DNA of 14,304 nucleotides from Microcaldota archaeon (GTDB lineage Archaea > Micrarchaeota > Micrarchaeia > Micrarchaeales > CABMGC01), in NCBI GenBank assembly GCA_028866975.1, contig JAGWHG010000005.1:8435-22738 (forward strand), in the 5' to 3' direction. The translations under genes and the position numbers were made by a program. Positions 13,428 through 14,304 of this stretch are shown piece by piece. The notes beneath the pieces are model-generated. The model did not search any database and was not told the DNA's origin. It saw nothing but the letters and a program-made list of their open reading frames with translations. Each line of letters begins with the position of its first letter. The first letter of the stretch is position 1.

Positions 13428-14059
13428 TACATCACCTTCAGCGGCTTGCTCATGCTGAGCTTGAGGTACGCTGATTTCAATCTGTTCTGCCCGACCTTCT
13501 TTGTGACCGTTCCGATCACTTCGTTCATGTTCTCATAGAGCTTCTTTGGCTCTATGTCCTCGCTGCCAATCACGCAGTGTATCGTAGGGAGGTTCTTGCC
13601 CTTCGTTCGAATCGTTATCCTCTTTGTCATCTCGTTTGCAACGTTTTGCAGCGGGCCTATGAGCGGCTTTGGCATCCTGTTGCGAGGACCTAGGAACTGA
13701 CCCATGAACCTGGCGATGTTCGGCATCAGGCTCTGCTGGGCAACCAGATCGTAACTTAGAAGCGAGTTCATCTTTGCCGAGTCCTGCGCCATGGTGGCAA
13801 GTGCATTGCCATCGAAGACCTCGATTCCGAGCTTTGCGGCGTTGTCTACTATCGCCTTGTCGGTTGCAAACACTCCGAGCTTCTTCACCTTGCCCTTGCC
13901 GTGCGGCAAGTTGACGTCCAAGTTGAGCTTGTTGTCCTGCTTGTTGAAGTCTATGCCCTTGAAGTTGATCGCAAGCTCGACTGACTGCTTGAACTTGCGC
14001 TTGCCCTTGTTCTCATCGATGAACTTGGTAAACTCCTCTATCTTGACTTGTTCTGCCAT
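13427..14059 (-). CDS. rpl1: Ribosomal protein L1
   Basis: The L1-stalk protein of the large subunit, involved in release of deacylated tRNA; in many archaea and bacteria it also represses its own operon by binding its mRNA. It has 210 residues, normal length. Motifs: RKFKQSVELAINFKGIDF near the N-terminus, LPHGKGK (about 51-57), and the signature FLGPRNRMPKP (about 121-131). The second domain is inserted between, and the C-terminus returns to the first domain. A strong ribosome-binding site, AGGAGGGG, lies 6 bases upstream of ATG 14059 and touches a hairpin. It is the first gene of the operon L1-L10-small ORF-L12. Confidence 0.97.
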   Translation of the reverse strand: MAEQVKIEEFTKFIDENKGKRKFKQSVELAINFKGIDFNKQDNKLNLDVNLPHGKGKVKKLGVFATDKAIVDNAAKLGIEVFDGNALATMAQDSAKMNSLLSYDLVAQQSLMPNIARFMGQFLGPRNRMPKPLIGPLQNVANEMTKRITIRTKGKNLPTIHCVIGSEDIEPKKLYENMNEVIGTVTKKVGQNRLKSAYLKLSMSKPLKVM

Positions 14060-14071
14060 ATTTAACCCCTC

Positions 14072-14089
14072 CTAATGCCGATGCATTAG
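14072..14089 (-). promoter_or_regulatory. Leader hairpin touching the L1 ribosome-binding site
   Basis: In the L1 leader, CTAATGC-ATCG-GCATTAG forms a perfect 7-base-pair stem with a four-base loop. The 3' arm ends in TTAG, whose last two bases are the first two of the ribosome-binding site AGGAGGGG. This is a plausible site for control of the operon, for example by L1 itself; that role is an inference. Confidence 0.5.
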
Positions 14090-14140
14090 TAACTTACGGG
14101 AAAAATAGCTTTTCAGCTGAAATCTATTGTGTTCTGAAGA

Positions 14141-14148
14141 TATAAAAA
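14141..14148 (-). promoter_or_regulatory. TATA box of the stalk operon
   Basis: TTTTTATA on the minus strand, the best TATA-like element upstream of L1. Transcription would begin roughly 26 bases further, near 14115-14120, giving a leader of about 60 bases, unusually long compared with the leaderless genes in this window and long enough to hold the hairpin. A 12-base palindrome TTTCAGCTGAAA (14111-14122) lies at the predicted start point. Confidence 0.5.
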
Positions 14149-14172
14149 GCTGACGGCTCAGCTGGGGAATTG

Positions 14173-14204
14173 AGAAAAATAAAAAAGAAAAAGAAAGAAA
14201 AAAG
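14173..14204 (-). terminator. Oligo-T terminator of the right-edge gene
   Basis: On the minus strand this is a 32-base pyrimidine tract, almost all T with a few C, starting 4 bases after the stop at 14209. Archaeal RNA polymerase terminates at such oligo-T tracts. A short hairpin, AGCTGA-GCCG-TCAGCT (14148-14163), followed by TTTTT, comes shortly after and may act as a second stop. Confidence 0.6.
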
Positions 14205-14208
14205 GCAA

Positions 14209-14304
14209 TTACTTCTTGCCAATCTTCTTGACCGAAGTGTAGATCACAACCAGGCCTATTATGACCAAAATTATGCCCGCATATTCGGCAATATTGGCAT
14301 TAAA
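14209..14304 (-). CDS. C-terminal end of a membrane-anchored protein, partial
   Basis: The frame is open on the minus strand from the window edge to the TAA at 14209-14211, giving the last 31 residues. They consist of a polar start (FNANIAEY), a hydrophobic helix AGIILVIIGLVVIY, and a basic end VKKIGKK. This is typical of a C-terminal transmembrane anchor with a short cytoplasmic tail, or of the last helix of a small membrane protein. It is followed by an oligo-T tract. The rest lies outside the window, so nothing can be said about function. Confidence 0.7.
   Translation of the reverse strand, partial: FNANIAEYAGIILVIIGLVVIYTSVKKIGKK

Overview
This window reads as a compact archaeal chromosome segment, most likely from the DPANN group and plausibly Micrarchaeota (ARMAN-like). 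The domain call is firm: it carries archaeal-type L1, L10 (P0) and L12 (P1) stalk proteins, SRP54, a DRG-family GTPase with a TGS domain, the RNase P subunit Rpp21, the archaeal D-aminoacyl-tRNA deacylase DtdA, a class III (pilin/archaellin-like) signal peptide, and TATA boxes about 27-32 bases upstream of start codons (leaderless or nearly leaderless transcripts). The lineage call is an inference from gene style, the many Ser/Thr- and Tyr-rich surface proteins, and a tRNA-Ile with a UAU anticodon.

Layout. 1-670 is the end of a secreted protein with a Ser/Thr linker and a jelly-roll-like domain, followed at once by cysS (679-2136). A minus-strand block follows: SRP54 (start 5076), a DRG GTPase and an unrecognised winged-helix-like protein, all tightly packed. 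tRNA-Ile(UAU) at 5137-5211 diverges from it. Next come a DUF3850/ASCH-like protein and a two-helix membrane protein (minus), Rpp21 (plus), and a DJ-1/PfpI-like protein lacking the catalytic cysteine (minus). A large anchored surface protein (6725-8728) overlaps the end of dtdA (8715-9524). Divergent from dtdA is a pilin-like surface protein (9576-11417) with a mucin-like linker and a six-repeat C-terminal propeller. After about 260 bases with no convincing gene come a 2[4Fe-4S] ferredoxin and the stalk operon L1-L10-(small Cys-rich ORF)-L12 on the minus strand. The far right edge holds the C-terminal end of another membrane protein.

How the parts relate. Most genes serve protein synthesis and targeting: tRNA charging, proofreading and processing, ribosomal stalk, SRP. 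They are interleaved with three secreted or surface proteins. Both complete surface proteins contain divergent InlB-type repeats, and they lie on either side of the divergent dtdA promoter region, so they may form one cell-surface module.

Items most worth a second look: a 47-residue Cys-rich ORF hidden between L10 and L12; a hairpin that touches the L1 ribosome-binding site; an L10 without the usual acidic tail; the UAU-anticodon tRNA-Ile; an eqolisin-like N-terminal domain in the large surface protein; a six-blade propeller that looks closed by disulfides on a pilin-type stem; and a DJ-1-like protein without its nucleophile.
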